64,000 nucleotides of DNA from Eumeta japonica (GCA_005406025.1 BGZK01000765.1:124001-188000), one strand, 5' to 3'. Positions 36,901 to 48,594 are shown, counted from the stretch's first letter. Translations and numbers: made by a program. Notes: a model not told the origin generated them from the sequence alone.

Positions 36901-37411
36901 CACGTCAGCTAACCGATAGACTCCTGAGGACCAAAGTCCTTACAGTTCTTTTTTTATTTACTACTTATTTAATATTGACTGCGTTTCTATGGGTTCCAAA
37001 TACATTTATCTATTTTTACCACAGCAAACCCAAGGATTCATTCCAAATGATGTAATGTATTGTTTAGCAACAATAATCCCACTTTTGTCACTTGGCATGT
37101 ACAGCAAGTATTTTATACATCTTCTGATATTTTTCATATCTATACATACATTGATGTTCATATTACGCCTATATGTATTATCCAGCAATGTCTAACCACA
37201 TCAGTAGCGTGCTTATAAAATTTCTTATCTTCATGATAGAAAATAATTTGATTGAACCTTTTATATTTAATAACACATCAAAGTCCCGCACAAACTCATA
37301 TATAAATACGCGAAATGACACACTAAACATAAAAACCAAACGTACTGAAAGCTTGTGATGTGATAACAGATTATTAGAAAGGTAAGGCTAATGAGCGGGT
37401 GTGTAACTCAC

Positions 37412-37591
37412 TGTGTAAGCTCACTTGGCTCTCCATCTTGCCCAGGCCGTTGACGGACGAGCACACGTAGACGCCGTAGTCGGCCGGCGCCAGCGACACT
37501 ATGGTCAGGTTCAGCCACAACGAGTATTCGTTCAGCGCCACCTCCGACACCCGGAACTTGGAGTTTTCGAGTAATTTGTCGCTTAATAAGC
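37412..37591 (-). CDS. Ig-domain exon (second half of the last Ig domain), DIP/lachesin-like
   Basis: Bounded on the minus strand by the acceptor CATGCCAG and the donor GTGAGT, 180 bp, phase 1 at both ends. It reads SDKLLENSKFRVSE, EYSLWLNLTIVSLAPADYG, then VYVCSSVNGLGKMES. The D-x-G-x-Y-x-C motif (ADYGVYVC) is the hallmark of an Ig-fold F strand. The NLT triplet is a potential N-glycosylation site. SSVNGLGK followed by a short strand closely resembles the end of the third Ig domain in insect DIP and lachesin-like adhesion proteins, which act on neuronal surfaces. It joins exon 38134-38253 in frame. Coding use of C and G at third positions is clear against the AT-rich introns. Confidence 0.9.
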
Positions 37592-38133
37592 CTGGCATGA
37601 AGAATTGTTTTTCTTTCTTAATAGACAAACATTTTCGCGACGTAATTTGCTTGGTAAGTTTTGTCATTGCGGATGTTGAATCTCATTTTGGGTTTCACCC
37701 GCGGCTACGGCTTTGTGGACATATAGTGAGTTTATCAGAGTTTATCATATGTTAAAACGAAGTGTCTCATAATTCAGAAAAATAAAATTATCTATTATGT
37801 CAAAGTAATTTTATGCTAAGATATATGTTTGTTATAAATGCACAGTAAAACTATTAATCGGATTATGACGAAATCTGACAAACGTGAAAAAGTAAGAATA
37901 AATTAGTGTCTATATTATTAAGCTGTAGTCTAGTTTACAGATTCAGCGCAGTAGTTCCAGACACAGTTCTATACATATAAACAAACAAACTTTATCACTC
38001 AAATTTCTTTTACAACTATTTAAATAGCTTTTTTCAATTCAAATCTTTCAGATCAAAATTCTTTGATCATCTTTTCGGTCGCCTAGATAAATCGAACGAA
38101 AAACTTCTGTTATGACGTTATTATCATAAATAC

Positions 38134-38253
38134 CGTTCTCTCTGTTCCACGAGTTCATGGCGCGCGGAGACGCCTCTATGAAGCACTGCAGCTGCACATC
38201 GCTTCCCAGCGGCGCGCCCACCAGTTGACTGGTCACCTTCACCTGTGGGATGA
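38134..38253 (-). CDS. Ig-domain exon (first half of the last Ig domain), DIP/lachesin-like
   Basis: A 120-bp minus-strand exon between the acceptor TTTGTTGTCAG and a GTATTT donor, phase 1 at both ends. It codes IPQVKVTSQLVGAPLGSD, then VQLQCFIEASPRAMNSW. The linker plus QLVGAPLG, the B-strand Cys and the invariant Trp are in the order and spacing of the third Ig domain of DIP/lachesin/IgLON proteins. ASPRAMNSW is a particularly close family match. A second possible AG 9 bases further in (CCCACAG) would change the phase and break the frame, so I prefer the first. The open frame continues past the donor but loses similarity at once. Confidence 0.9.
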
Positions 38254-39165
38254 CTGACAACAAAAATTTTGAGAGAAAATAATAATGGGATACATGCATT
38301 TTTACGTAAACAATCACAATTGCATTCGTCTATATTTAAAAAAAAAACGTTTTAATGAAATGAATACTAAGGCATAAACAAGGCTTCGACTTCCGACTCG
38401 AACAATAAGTTAAGAAATTGATAGGGAACCTAATTTAGAATTAGACTCAAAATCTGCGGCTTATAAAGCATTGCATGTGATTACTAATAAGCTAGTTGTG
38501 AGAATGAGATAGGTACATCTAATGAAACATAAGTGAATGATATCATTTAATAATAATTAAGATTAAAATTATACAATTGTGTATAGTAAAAAAGTTTGCA
38601 AAATAAATTTTAAGTGATTTCAAAATCGATATTAAAACAAACTCAAAGGGTCAACCAATAAGAACTTTGTCATTAAAATATATCTAATCGTTTGATAATT
38701 ATTAGGGTACTGCAATTATTATTGCAAAATGCTAATCAGTTTTCGGCAGCGAGTACAAAACGAATTTGTATAAAGCTATCGCAACTATCAATTAATATAA
38801 ATCACATAATTTCAATGCGAGATACCACTACGTAATTAAGACCGATTTTTGACAAATTAATAAATTAGAACCAAGACCACAAACAAAATAGCACCCATTT
38901 CGTTCTAGAATAAGCTTTAAGTGGGAATTGTCGGTAGACTGGTCAGCGGTCAACTTCGTGGCTGCGGTGTGGTCCTGTTTAAGATTGGAACTTTTTAAGA
39001 TCGAAGTTGCATCTGACGTTGGTGGGAGTAGTATCAGGCGGAACTTCAGGTCGACATCGAAAGCGGGTCTGTGTATGCATCTAGGCGATGGTCGAGCATA
39101 ACATCGACGTTGGAAATAGAACTTTATTGGAGGTGCACGTAGATGAAGTTGAAAGCGAATCTTGC

Positions 39166-39436
39166 TATGTTTTGACAAAAATTTTCAAGTTCGACTTTGA
39201 ATAAAGAAATGGTAATAACGATCATTATGATATCTCAGGTTATATTAAATTAATTGAGACTTAATTTCTTTACTAACGATCAGTCAAATTTAAATAAATT
39301 GATGCAATCTCATTTGTATGTTTTGACAAAAATTTCAAGTCGACTTTGAATAAAGAAATGGTAATAACGATCATTATGATATCTCAATAATTAATTGTAA
39401 TTTCTTTACTAACGAGCTTAAATTTATTGATGCAAA
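39166..39436. repeat. Tandem duplication of about 120-150 bp beside an exon
   Basis: The unit 39166-39316 starts TATGTTTTGACAAAAATTTT and is followed directly by a second copy at 39317-39436. They share a long segment with AAAGAAATGGTAATAACGATC in both, then TTTCTTTACTAACGA. Copy 2 is about 30 bp shorter through small deletions. It lies in the intron just downstream of exon 39472-39579, on the minus-strand donor side. Confidence 0.85.
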
Positions 39437-39471
39437 ACTCTGCACGTGTCTGTTCTAATAATGCAGCTTAC

Positions 39472-39579
39472 TGCACGTGGTTGGCGGCACTCCGTTGCTG
39501 GCTATGCAGTAGTATGCGCCCATGTCCATCCGTTGCACGTGATGCAGCTCTAAGGTTTCGCCTTTATAACTGTCTAGTA
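39472..39579 (-). CDS. Ig-domain exon (end of the second Ig domain), DIP/lachesin-like
   Basis: A 108-bp minus-strand exon between the acceptor CTTTGTTACAG and a GTAAGC donor, phase 1 at both ends. It codes LDSYKGETLELHHVQRMDMG, then AYYCIASNGVPPTTC. The D-M-G-A-Y-x-C-I-A-S-N-G-V-P-P block is the family signature at the end of Ig domain 2 in DIP and lachesin-like proteins. The next exon supplies the linker into domain 3, so the two fit end to end. This is the most upstream coding exon I could identify. The exons for the signal peptide, Ig1 and the first part of Ig2 are not recognisable in the remaining 24 kb. Confidence 0.9.
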
Positions 39580-40639
39580 CTGTAACAAAGGATATTATTA
39601 CGCGTATTTCAAATACTTGTTGAATGTATTCAACAAATTTATTTCAAATTTTATATACCCAGTTAATCAGTGTCGGTCAATCACAACGTGGTACAAACAG
39701 CCTATATTGCTATCCGTTTTAATCGATCTTTAACAAGTTTTTATTCGTCTTAACTACAAAACTATTTTAATTTGGACTTGATTTTAATAAGCACACAGTC
39801 AGTGCCTAAAATAATTTCATCATTCATGTTTTGAAATAGCTACGTTTATTAACTGTTTCGTTAAGCATAGGAGATGGGGGCAAGATGTGGTGGCGGCTTT
39901 ATATGGCAAGTCAACTGACCCATCAGGACCCTACTAGTGCGTTACGAAGTCACTATGATGTCAATCAGTTAAGCGCGGTGACTGCCGAGAAAAAGGAGAT
40001 TTGTTATTTAATTGCAAAAACTGATTTTTGTGATATTTCTGCATTTTTTCATTATAATCGGTTTGCATTTCTTACCTAAATATCGCAAGCATAGATATAG
40101 TGTAAAGTTATTTCTATGTGTTAACATTCACGTCGTCAGGTTAGGAGATTTCTGATTTCATATAGACCATTGTTTTGGTTTTAATAATTTGCTAAAATTA
40201 TTTAGACACATGGGGTAAAGTTGGAATACATGTTAGCAGCTAAAACATTGTCCGTCCTTCAGATAAAGATACGGCATTCACATGTGTACTTTGCCCGTAA
40301 CCATAGGTTTTTCGCATAACACTATATGTAAAATTATCAAAAAATGCGTAAAGTCTCATCTCCTCATCTTGCTCCATACGGGTATTCCATCTTGCCACAC
40401 CCGTGGGGCAAGATGGACAGATGGGCCTATATATATATTCTTTTTTTTAAATTTGATTTCCAAACACAAGTACCTAATACGTATTGATTATCAAATACTT
40501 ATTACCAAAGGTAATTATTAAAATAAAAAGTACTAGAAAATTATAACAGAGTTAATTTTATTAGATTTCAAACGTTAAGTACCCCGTCATGCCCATCTCC
40601 CATATATTAGCTGGCCCGTCAGACATTGATCTGCCCTTT
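39580..40639. other. Intronic non-coding DNA
   Basis: Assigned to the intron upstream of exon 39472-39579. Positions 39870-39990 and 40300-40430 both contain GGCAAGATG-like phrases and GAGATGG/CATCTCC, suggesting an old diverged repeat. No exon is recognisable. Confidence 0.35.
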
Positions 40640-41060
40640 GTAGCTGGTGGCTTACCCATCTAGTTGCAGCTCCGCCTGCATGGACATATAAATAATTTCA
40701 TCTTTTATATCGACCAATGTCATTCTTAATTTTGGTCTTGCTTTCGATTCCGATCCCAGTTCTAGCTTTAATTCTGATTTTGACCCCACACTCGTTTTCA
40801 ACTCCAGTCTCGTTCTCAATTTCGGTCCCGGTCCCGCTCTTGTTTCTGATCGTGATCCCGTTCTCGATTCTGTTCCCCAACCCGTTTTAAACTCTGATTT
40901 TGCTATTAGTCACACTTTCGATATGGACGAAGCAAGAGATAAATAGTTCATTCATTTTTTGTAATTCGATCCCGATTAGGCTCTTCATTCTGATGCCGAT
41001 TTCATGCTCAATTTTTCATCCCGGTTTCGTTTTTAATTTCTTTTGGGTCTGAGAGTTAGG
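40640..41060 (+). repeat. Hexamer-periodic repeat, copy B
   Basis: Opens with a degraded CAGCTCCGCCTGCATGGACATA, then TATATCGACCAATG, then GATTCCGATCCCAGTTCTAG and a long run of six-base units (GTCTCG, TTCTCA, ATTTCG, GTCCCG). Near 40925 it contains GGACGAAGCAAG, which resembles the GACGAAGCCGGGGCAAG end of copy D. The minus-strand frame at 40698-40880 is a periodicity artefact. Confidence 0.75.
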
Positions 41061-41519
41061 ACTAAAATGGAAATTGAAAACGAAAGTCATTTCTTTTTAC
41101 ATTCTGATAGCGCTACCAATCTAAATTTATATCGTATTATCGTTTTAAAGTATAGTAATTATGGCAACAGACGAGCGAGGTTCTAGAGAAATAAAATTTA
41201 TATATTTTCGAGAGATATATATATGTCGACAAATACGCTGCCTATCGGAAAAAAACTATCATATCTCTAAAGTTGGATTAAATTACATAAATGTGCAAAA
41301 TTCGCTTAATATTGGCTAACTAATTAGGAGTTCATCGGGGACCAATATCGTGACAAGGAAATTTTATACTTATAACAATTATGAACACTCATTTTGACAT
41401 CACGTATGATCCTATAGATTAATTCAATGCAACATCGAAATCGTTTTACTTTAGCGTTAAGTATATCTTTATTTTCGTTGTAACTGATTTTGAGGTTCAA
41501 CTGTAGTTATATTATTGCT

Positions 41520-42415
41520 GACACGCAATAATATATAATAATAATAAGCCCTTTTTTATTTCCTGTTTTACAATGGATATGTAATAAAATATAATAAAAT
41601 AACAGTTATTGGTCAACAAAAATCCCGGTTTGAGTAAAGGCCTCCTCCAAAGATGCCCATTTCTGTCGGTCCTGTGCTATGGAGTCCAGTCTGAGCCTGC
41701 TGATCTTTTGAGATCTTCTTCCCAGCGGGTTAAAGGTCTTCCCCTCCTCCTCTTGCCTGGTGGTCCTTTATACTGGGTTACTCTTGTGGTCCATCTTTTG
41801 TCAGGCATTCTCGCTACATGTCCAGCCCATTGCCATTTCCGCTTTAGACCAAAGGTCAAAGCGTTTGTAGCTTTGGTGATGCCTCTTATCTTTGTGTGTC
41901 GTATTTTATCTATTTTCTTTATATTTAACATGCTTCGTTCCAAACCTCTTTGATATGTATTGATTTTATTCATAGCTTCTGTAGGGAATTTCCAGGTCTG
42001 GCTTCCATTAATTAAACTTGGTAATAGACACGTGTTCATAACTTTAGCTTTGAGAATTATTGGTAGGTTGCTTTTAAATATTTCTTTTTGGCTCCAATAT
42101 TTATTCTAGGTTAGTTGAATCTTCTCTATTTGTATAATATTGCTGTTTTTCTCGAAGCTTACTCTTTTTCCCAGGTAAATGTAATTTTCCACATATTCTA
42201 TGGGGTTACCATTGATAGTTATAGGTCTTATTCGTGAGTTAGTTATTATCTTAGTCTTCGTTAGATTCATTTCCAAACCCACTTTCGTACTCGCTTTTTG
42301 TAGAGACTCTACCATGGATTGCATCTCGTTGACTGTCTCAGACAGAAGCACGAGATCATCAGCGAACCTCGAATGACTTAAGTAGGCGCCTTTTATATGC
42401 AGTCCTGTTTTACTA
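41520..42415 (-). mobile_element. 5'-truncated RTE-like LINE (reverse transcriptase and C-terminus, minus strand)
   Basis: Minus-strand reading from about 42410 gives GLHIKGAYLSHSRFADDLVL, with the catalytic FADD box, then EMQSMVESLQKAS, GLEMNLTKTKI and ENYIYLGKRVS. The second frame, 42039-41677, reads LLPSLINGSQTW, ERSMLNIKKIDKIRHTKI, WQWAGHVARMPDKRW and GRPLTRWEEDLKRSAG. After a one- or two-base shift the end is readable as DRQKWASLEEAFTQTG, with a stop at 41606-41608. An ATT-rich tail follows at 41520-41545. These are the standard blocks of an RTE-like retrotransposon C-terminal half. Frameshifts between the pieces make it inactive. It lies in the presumed intron of the Ig gene, on the same strand. 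Confidence 0.85.
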
Positions 42416-42954
42416 TTACAATAATATATAACAACAATTTAATATAATTTACTCCAATTTTACAATGTATGAATTTCTTATTCGTCATCCGATACAATGC
42501 CGAAATCGATACAATTCAACTTTTTTGTTTTAGCAACAAAACACTTCGAAGGTTCGCGGTTATACATATGACCTTAAGTGACCACATCTGTTCCAGAACA
42601 GTCCGATAACTGTACTATTAAAATCGACATGTCGGCCACAGATATTAAGCTGTTCAGGGCAACTTAACCAAATTTAAAGTCGAATATAAATATCGAACAC
42701 ACAACGATTACAGCAGAGTCACATTGAAGCGCGACAATGAGATAGAAGCGAGCTTAGAATAAGCCTATACCAGACCGGAGATTTACGTCTTTCCCTCGAC
42801 GTGATCTGCCATGTTCTTAAATATCGCGGAGAACCATACCGTATGTCTAGGATGGATGAATGTGTACACAAATGTATGTGTAGGCCTTGTAGGCATAGGC
42901 TGCGTATTTAATTTTGTAAGGTTGGTGCATGGCTAACTGTATATTAAACCTGAA
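42416..42954. other. Non-coding stretch
   Basis: Unique-looking DNA; positions 42540-42860 are slightly GC-richer. No exon or repeat is recognised. Confidence 0.35.
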
Positions 42955-44930
42955 AAAACTATATTGTGCAAAACGAATCAAAAAAATATTTTTTTGACCC
43001 AGGTCATCCCTAAAACTTGCCCCAATTACATTTATAGATGTGTTTCGAGTTTTTAGAGCTCAAAAAATTGAAAGATGTTTAATCGTGCAGGCATTCCTGC
43101 TACTTTCGAACTCTAACCGTTCAACAATACACTTACACGTAGCAATAAAATATTCAAGTCTGCGAGCTCAAAAGATCAATTGTATCTCTTTTTCAAGCCT
43201 TTAGAGCTTAAAAATATCGTTTTAACACCTCTTAACCTTATTGAGTTAAAAAAAACTAAATTTGTATACAATTTATCTCTATTGTTGAAAATTTTCGACA
43301 TCCTTGAAACCTGTTTTTTTACTTTTAATCCATTTGGCGGTATTTTACGCAATTTTTTTATTAGAACAGGTGACTGAATATCAAAAATCAATGAACCAAA
43401 ATTTTACGAGTAATTTCGAAAAAGAACTTTTTCACGAATTTTCCTCAACGATATCTTCTGAACGGACCAACCGATTTTAATACGATTTGCATTTATCGGC
43501 GCTGTTTTTTTTAATTATTATTATAATATCATATTATCTAGTAATAATATAATAAAATATATAATATAGAATATGAAATATGAAAAAAAAAACTAAAAAA
43601 TATTCCAAAAAAATTTATTCGAAATTTTTTTTCAATGACATCTGGTGAACGTATCAATCGATTTCTATGTACTTTGCGACAACCGATGCTACTTTCTGGG
43701 GAGAAGAGCTGATTAGATTTTGATAGTGATCGGTATAGTAGTCTAAAACTTATATTAAAAAAATTTTGATATTTCTCCTTATCCTTATCCATTAGGTAAA
43801 TTTGATACAAATTTTTCAAAACTGAATTTCCTAATATGATTAATATTATTCCTAATATATTATGATTTTTTTAATTATCATAGCGGTAAGTTGAAAAGTT
43901 TTTATGTGTATGTCTGTATGTTTATACATATAATATCCGACGATGAGCACTTTCAATTTTTGAATATTTTTTTTTTCAATTTCTAAAATTCTGTGAATAG
44001 CCAAATTCTAAAAATTTTTTGAATAGGAAAAAAAAATGTGATTCGTCAGTCGCTCCGCGCTGCATTAGGTTACATGTAGAAATAGTCAAAACATTTTCTA
44101 AGAAAAAAAATTTAATTCTAAAAATACCGCATTTTGAGAAACTCATGGCATTTTTCAAAAAACTAAAATTTTTTATACAAATTGATATCAAATTTTTTTT
44201 TGAAAAGTATGTTCAAAAACAGAAATTTGTAATAAACAATTTTTTTTGAATATTATAACCTTCAATATCTTTTGAACCCACCTTTTGATTTTTAATCACT
44301 TGGTAGAATTTGATGCGGTTTTTGAGTACAAAAATTTTTGTAATTAGTGGAAAGTTGATTGGATGGAAATTCTCCAAGTTATTTTAAGGAAACATTTTTG
44401 AACGAGACCTTTGATTTTCATTCACTTGCCCGCATGTTTTCAATACAAAACTTTTGTAATGGGCTAAAAATTAATAAAATGGAAATTTTCTGTTATCTTA
44501 AAAAAAACCGTTTCTTTTAACACTTTTCATACTGCAATATCTTTTGAACGCGTTGCTTAATTTTCATTCATTTGGAAGCATTTGACGCAATTCAAATACA
44601 AAATTATTGTAATGGGTCAAATATCGATTTGATAGAAATTCTCTAAGTTAACTTAAAAACAGTACAAAAATAAATTTTGTTTTTTATTTGTTGAATATAC
44701 TTGAAACGACTAAATCGATTGACTTCAAAATCAAATCAGATCTAAGTCATAATGAACCCTTTCATAGGCCATGTCGCTTGTCTCGATCGGGTGATTAGTT
44801 TTTGAGATGTTGTGCGACGAAAATGGGTTACATACACATGCAAGGACAATTTTTCAAAATCGAACCCGAACCAAGAACTTCCCAATTTTTTCAAAAATAT
44901 TTACATTTCCTAACAGGAAGTAAAAAACAA
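42955..44930. repeat. Long AT-rich repeat block with internal tandem units of about 130 bp
   Basis: The left edge (CCAGGTCATCCCTAAAACTT) and words such as GAGCTCAAAA and TTCGAGTTTTTAGAGCTC resemble the repeat family at 50.3 and 53.3 kb. Within the block, units beginning ATCTTTTGAACxxxxx recur at about 44267, 44398 (degraded) and 44538. Each holds a TTTTCATTCACTTG-like stretch, then ATACAAAATTxTTGTAAT, then GGAAATTCTC. Similar ATCTTCTGAACGGACCAACC phrases occur at 43450 and 43637. The small frames (43176-44249, both strands) are artefacts. Confidence 0.6.
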
Positions 44931-45979
44931 TATTTCATAGATTTAAAAAATTAAAAACGTTTAATACGTAGAAAAAGTTAGAAGGCCATATTGGTTACAA
45001 GGCTTAACCATTTGCATTATTTTCAATAAATCCTCGAGATAAAGAAAAAGGTGTCTCGTTTTCAGTCCATTTAATGGGTACATATTCAGCCCCTGAATTA
45101 TTGACACTTTACTGTTTGACAATGAATTTAATGATGTTAATTTTGGGGCCCGAATCGAAATGGAATTAACGTGATCATTGAAGGGAGGCCGGCTTTACTC
45201 GGATGCGAGAGCTGAAATACGAAACGACGCTGCTGTGATCTGCGTCGATGAAATTTAATCCGCCAATAGGGAGAAGGACAAAGAGCTCGAGTATAATTGA
45301 TATAGAATTTTAATAACACTTTATGAGCTGAATGCGTCGAGATTGATTAAAAATAAAATAGTTGTACATCTGCCAATTTCAGTACGTATATTTTCGTCGA
45401 CTCGAAACGTTTACGTTATTACAAAACTGTTTCTAATGTTCGACTTCTTGGGCCCACGAACTCTCTGAGATGAGCACACATGAGTTGAATGAATTCGACC
45501 ATAACAAAATGTCAAAATATTTATTTGCTCTGACGTTGAACCGGATGTAATAGCATCAGTAGCAATGCTACGCATACCATAAATCCACATCGAACTAGAA
45601 AGCAAATTGTTTTTTTTTTGCAATCGATCTTAAAACTTGTATGCGAGATAAATACATACACAAATTTTGTTTGTGTAACTAAAATTGTTATTTCGAAGTT
45701 TTGTTGTGAGATTTAATATAAGCTTGATAGCTTATAAAATCTAATCGATTATATATATATTGCATTTATTTGCTAGTTCATTGTAATATCACGCCGATGC
45801 ATTATATAAAGATATATAAACTATGATCAAAAAACTAAGGAACATTTCTTTACCAAAACACTTCACTCAGCCAACGTACAAAAGCACGCCCTTTTCGTCG
45901 ATCTTTAATATTAATCAAATGATCGCTTTTTTTTTCGTCATTAAAAAAATCAATTAAACCGAGCTTCCTTCAAATTATA
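44931..45979. other. Non-coding stretch with a GC-richer patch at 45120-45270
   Basis: Positions 45120-45270 and 45400-45600 are unique-looking and GC-richer and may be conserved non-coding DNA. An ATAAGCT-TGAT-AGCTTAT hairpin lies at 45719-45736. No exon is recognised. Confidence 0.35.
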
Positions 45980-46200
45980 AAGCGGGTAAGTGTTGACCGA
46001 GGGGCGGCGCGGCGGGCGGGCGGCGCGCGGGCGCCGGCGGCTGACAGATTGATGAGCCCCCGGACATGGTCATCCAATCCGGCCGGTGCGCGGCGGTTCG
46101 GCGTTTTTGTGACGTCGCCCACCCCCGAGATAATTAGCCGGGATGGTTTTTCGACGAGAACGCCGCCGGCCGGGTTCGTAACGTTTTACGCTAGTAGGAA
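45980..46200. promoter_or_regulatory. GC-rich island, candidate regulatory DNA
   Basis: Dense CpG with CGGCGGGCGGGCGGC units, then GTGACGTCGCCC (a CRE-like TGACGTC) and TAATTAGCC. The 85-codon plus-strand frame here matches no protein. It is similar in character to the other islands in the window. Confidence 0.3.
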
Positions 46201-46784
46201 TAACAGCGAATTTGCGTTAATTTTTTTTTTTGCAATTCCATCGTTGAAAAAAAAATTGCTTTATTTAATAAGTAAACAGGCTCAATTTGATTTTATTTTC
46301 GAATGAAGATTTAAAATCGGAAACTGTAATTTCGTCCGCACATCATTTTATATTGAATGTTGATTTGATGCGAAATTAATTAAATGATCTAGTCCCTTTT
46401 CCCAGTTTACAGACATTAATTTACAATGCCATAATAACACCTCGCTTTATAAGGTAAGACAATGGAAATAAAGGAGACTTAAAATTTTATAAAAATTCAG
46501 TGATAGAAAGTAAAATTTAAGACCGCATTTACAATTCTCTATCAATTTAGAATGACACCGTCAGAGGGTTTCGACGTATGATGTCAAACGTTCCTCGTTC
46601 GACATGGACACCATCGATCCACGATTGTATTAAAAAAGTTAATGAATGGAACAGAGCAATAATAATTATTATTTATCAAATGAAATATGAGATTTATCGT
46701 ACATTAAAGATAATAAACAAATTTAATAAAAATGATAATAAAAATATATAAACTGTTACTTTTCTTTAATTCAAGCAAATATGA

Positions 46785-47065
46785 GCTTACTATTTTGGGT
46801 TCCAGAACCAATGAAACACCGGAACCATTATAGAGTCTCTCTCGTGTCTATCTGTCTGTCTATTCTGCTACACTCTATTTTCTCCTAACTTATTGGACGA
46901 AAAAGTTGCAATTTGGTAGATATACGGAATTAAGTGACCGACTCAGGTATGCATTATACAACTGAACAAATTCTGATTAAGAGTTTACGTTTGGGAAAAA
47001 AATTATGATTTTTGTCCAAACAAATAACTTTTGACCAGTGCATCGTGTGATATATTAAGTAAACG
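46785..47065 (+). repeat. Dispersed insect repeat (GGGTTCC...GGAACC...CTGTCTGTCT type)
   Basis: The order TTTGGGTTCCAGAACCAATG, CCGGAACCATTATAGAG, TCTATCTGTCTGTCTATTC, then GACGAAAAAGTTGCAATTTGG follows a well-known kind of insect interspersed repeat that opens with a GGGTTCC-GGAACC hairpin and a CTGTCTGT run. Confidence 0.55.
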
Positions 47066-47908
47066 GATCTGTAAGCAATACAAATAATTCGAAAAAGTAG
47101 AATATCAAAGAGAATGCAAGAAAATTAAAAATTCCCCGTCTTCTGTCTTGTTTTCTAAATTTCTTATGCTAAGGAGTCTAAAATTGACAAAAAAAATTAC
47201 AGAATATGCATCCATACATAATACTTTAAAAGAAAAGCTAAACAATAATACTAAATACGGAAAAATATTCGTAAAGAGAAAATATTTATAAAACGTGATG
47301 TTTGATTTCATCGATAACTAATTATTTCAATCGATGTAACTATCATTTTTTATACTTATAATAAAATAGTCTATATTTAGAGCTTAAATCAATGATATTA
47401 AAGCAGAAATTTGATTTAAATTGTAAATCACAATAATTTTTTAATTTTTTTTTAAAGCTTATTTGTTTTAATCACCACAAGCAAATTTGAGTCAGATTTT
47501 AATAAACATATTTTTAACGCCAATTGCGTTTGACTAAGATTTAAAGGAAACGTGATAGGGAAATTTGATAATTGTATAGTACGGAATCTTTTCCAGGTGC
47601 GTACAACTCGAACTTGGTCGATTTTTATTATATTGTAACCATTGGATGAGGTCGCAGATGTAAGGCCAACTCACATTTGGCAGTACTAATTTGGTTATAA
47701 GCACTTATGTAAACAATGACCTCGTTAACATTTATTCGTTCGTAATAAAAATTTATCGAACATTTAATCACTCACATTATTATCTACGATAATAATTGTA
47801 TAGGTAGATAATGTGAAGAAATAAAAAAAATGCTGCTTGTAATGTTTATACAAGTGTGGTGTTACGTATATTTTAATATAATGAAAAATTTCTGTTTAGT
47901 ATACCGTC

Positions 47909-47980
47909 TCCCGTATGGTCTAGTGGCTAGGATACCTGGCTTTCACCCAGGAGGCTCGGGTTCGATTCCCGGTACGGGAA
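47909..47980 (+). tRNA. tRNA-Glu (anticodon UUC)
   Basis: A 72-base cloverleaf. Acceptor arm: TCCCGTA pairs with TACGGGA, followed by discriminator A. The A box starts TGGTCTAGTGGCTAGGA. The anticodon stem CCTGG/CCAGG carries loop CTTTCAC with anticodon TTC at 47942-47944. The T arm (CTCGGGTTCGATTCCCGG) contains the B box GGTTCGATTCC. No intron is present and CCA is not encoded, as expected for a eukaryotic nuclear gene. A T-run follows directly. It has intact pairing throughout and is probably functional. It lies within the presumed Ig-gene region, on the opposite strand. Confidence 0.97.
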
Positions 47981-47993
47981 TTTTTTTTTTTTT
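47981..47993 (+). terminator. RNA polymerase III terminator
   Basis: Thirteen consecutive T residues begin at the base after the tRNA discriminator. Four or more Ts suffice for Pol III termination. Confidence 0.9.
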
Positions 47994-48594
47994 AAATCAT
48001 CATCATAATAATGCAAAAAGTAATTACATATGGAATAATATCAAACCTCATATCAATTTTTTTAAAGAATAATAAAAATGATACGAATATTTTAGTGATA
48101 ACAATAAACACGAAAAGATTGGTGCATATCAGCGAGGCAAGAGAAATATGTAAGGATCGGATCATATGGAAATTTGTGGTCCGTGCCTACCGTTTTGGGA
48201 AATAAGCACTAGTTTATAACCCCTCAGTTGTCAAATATCTAAACTAGCGCCACCGTCTATTGTCCATCAGTTTCCCGCGCTTTTTTGCGCAGTGCGACGG
48301 GACGCAAAGATTTTCATTTTTCGCATAGTTTGAATTAGTACTCTTATAGTTGTTATACATTTTAGGAAAGTAAATAAAATTTGCTAACTCGAAGAAAAGA
48401 AAACAAAAGAAAACTAATTGAAAAAGGTGTCCAGTAATAAAAAATGGAATGGTACACTTTGAGAAGCTGTACCTTCCAAGAGTTTGCTCAAATACAAATG
48501 AGGGGATAATAATAATAATCTATACATATGATAGACTCATAAGGAAATCAAATCTATACATTAAATATTGTTTTAAAAAAGTAATCCGTATATA

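Noticed and set aside
38828..39178. 116-codon minus-strand frame between Ig exons as an extra exon
   Set aside because: The product has no Ig features, and the flanking Ig exons join in phase without it.
41609..41953. 114-codon plus-strand frame
   Set aside because: It is the antisense shadow of the RTE-like LINE reverse-transcriptase C-terminus on the minus strand.
44850..44880. B-box-like ATCGAACCCGAACC, possible tRNA or SINE on the minus strand
   Set aside because: No acceptor, D or anticodon stem can be folded around it; it lies within an AT-rich repeat block.
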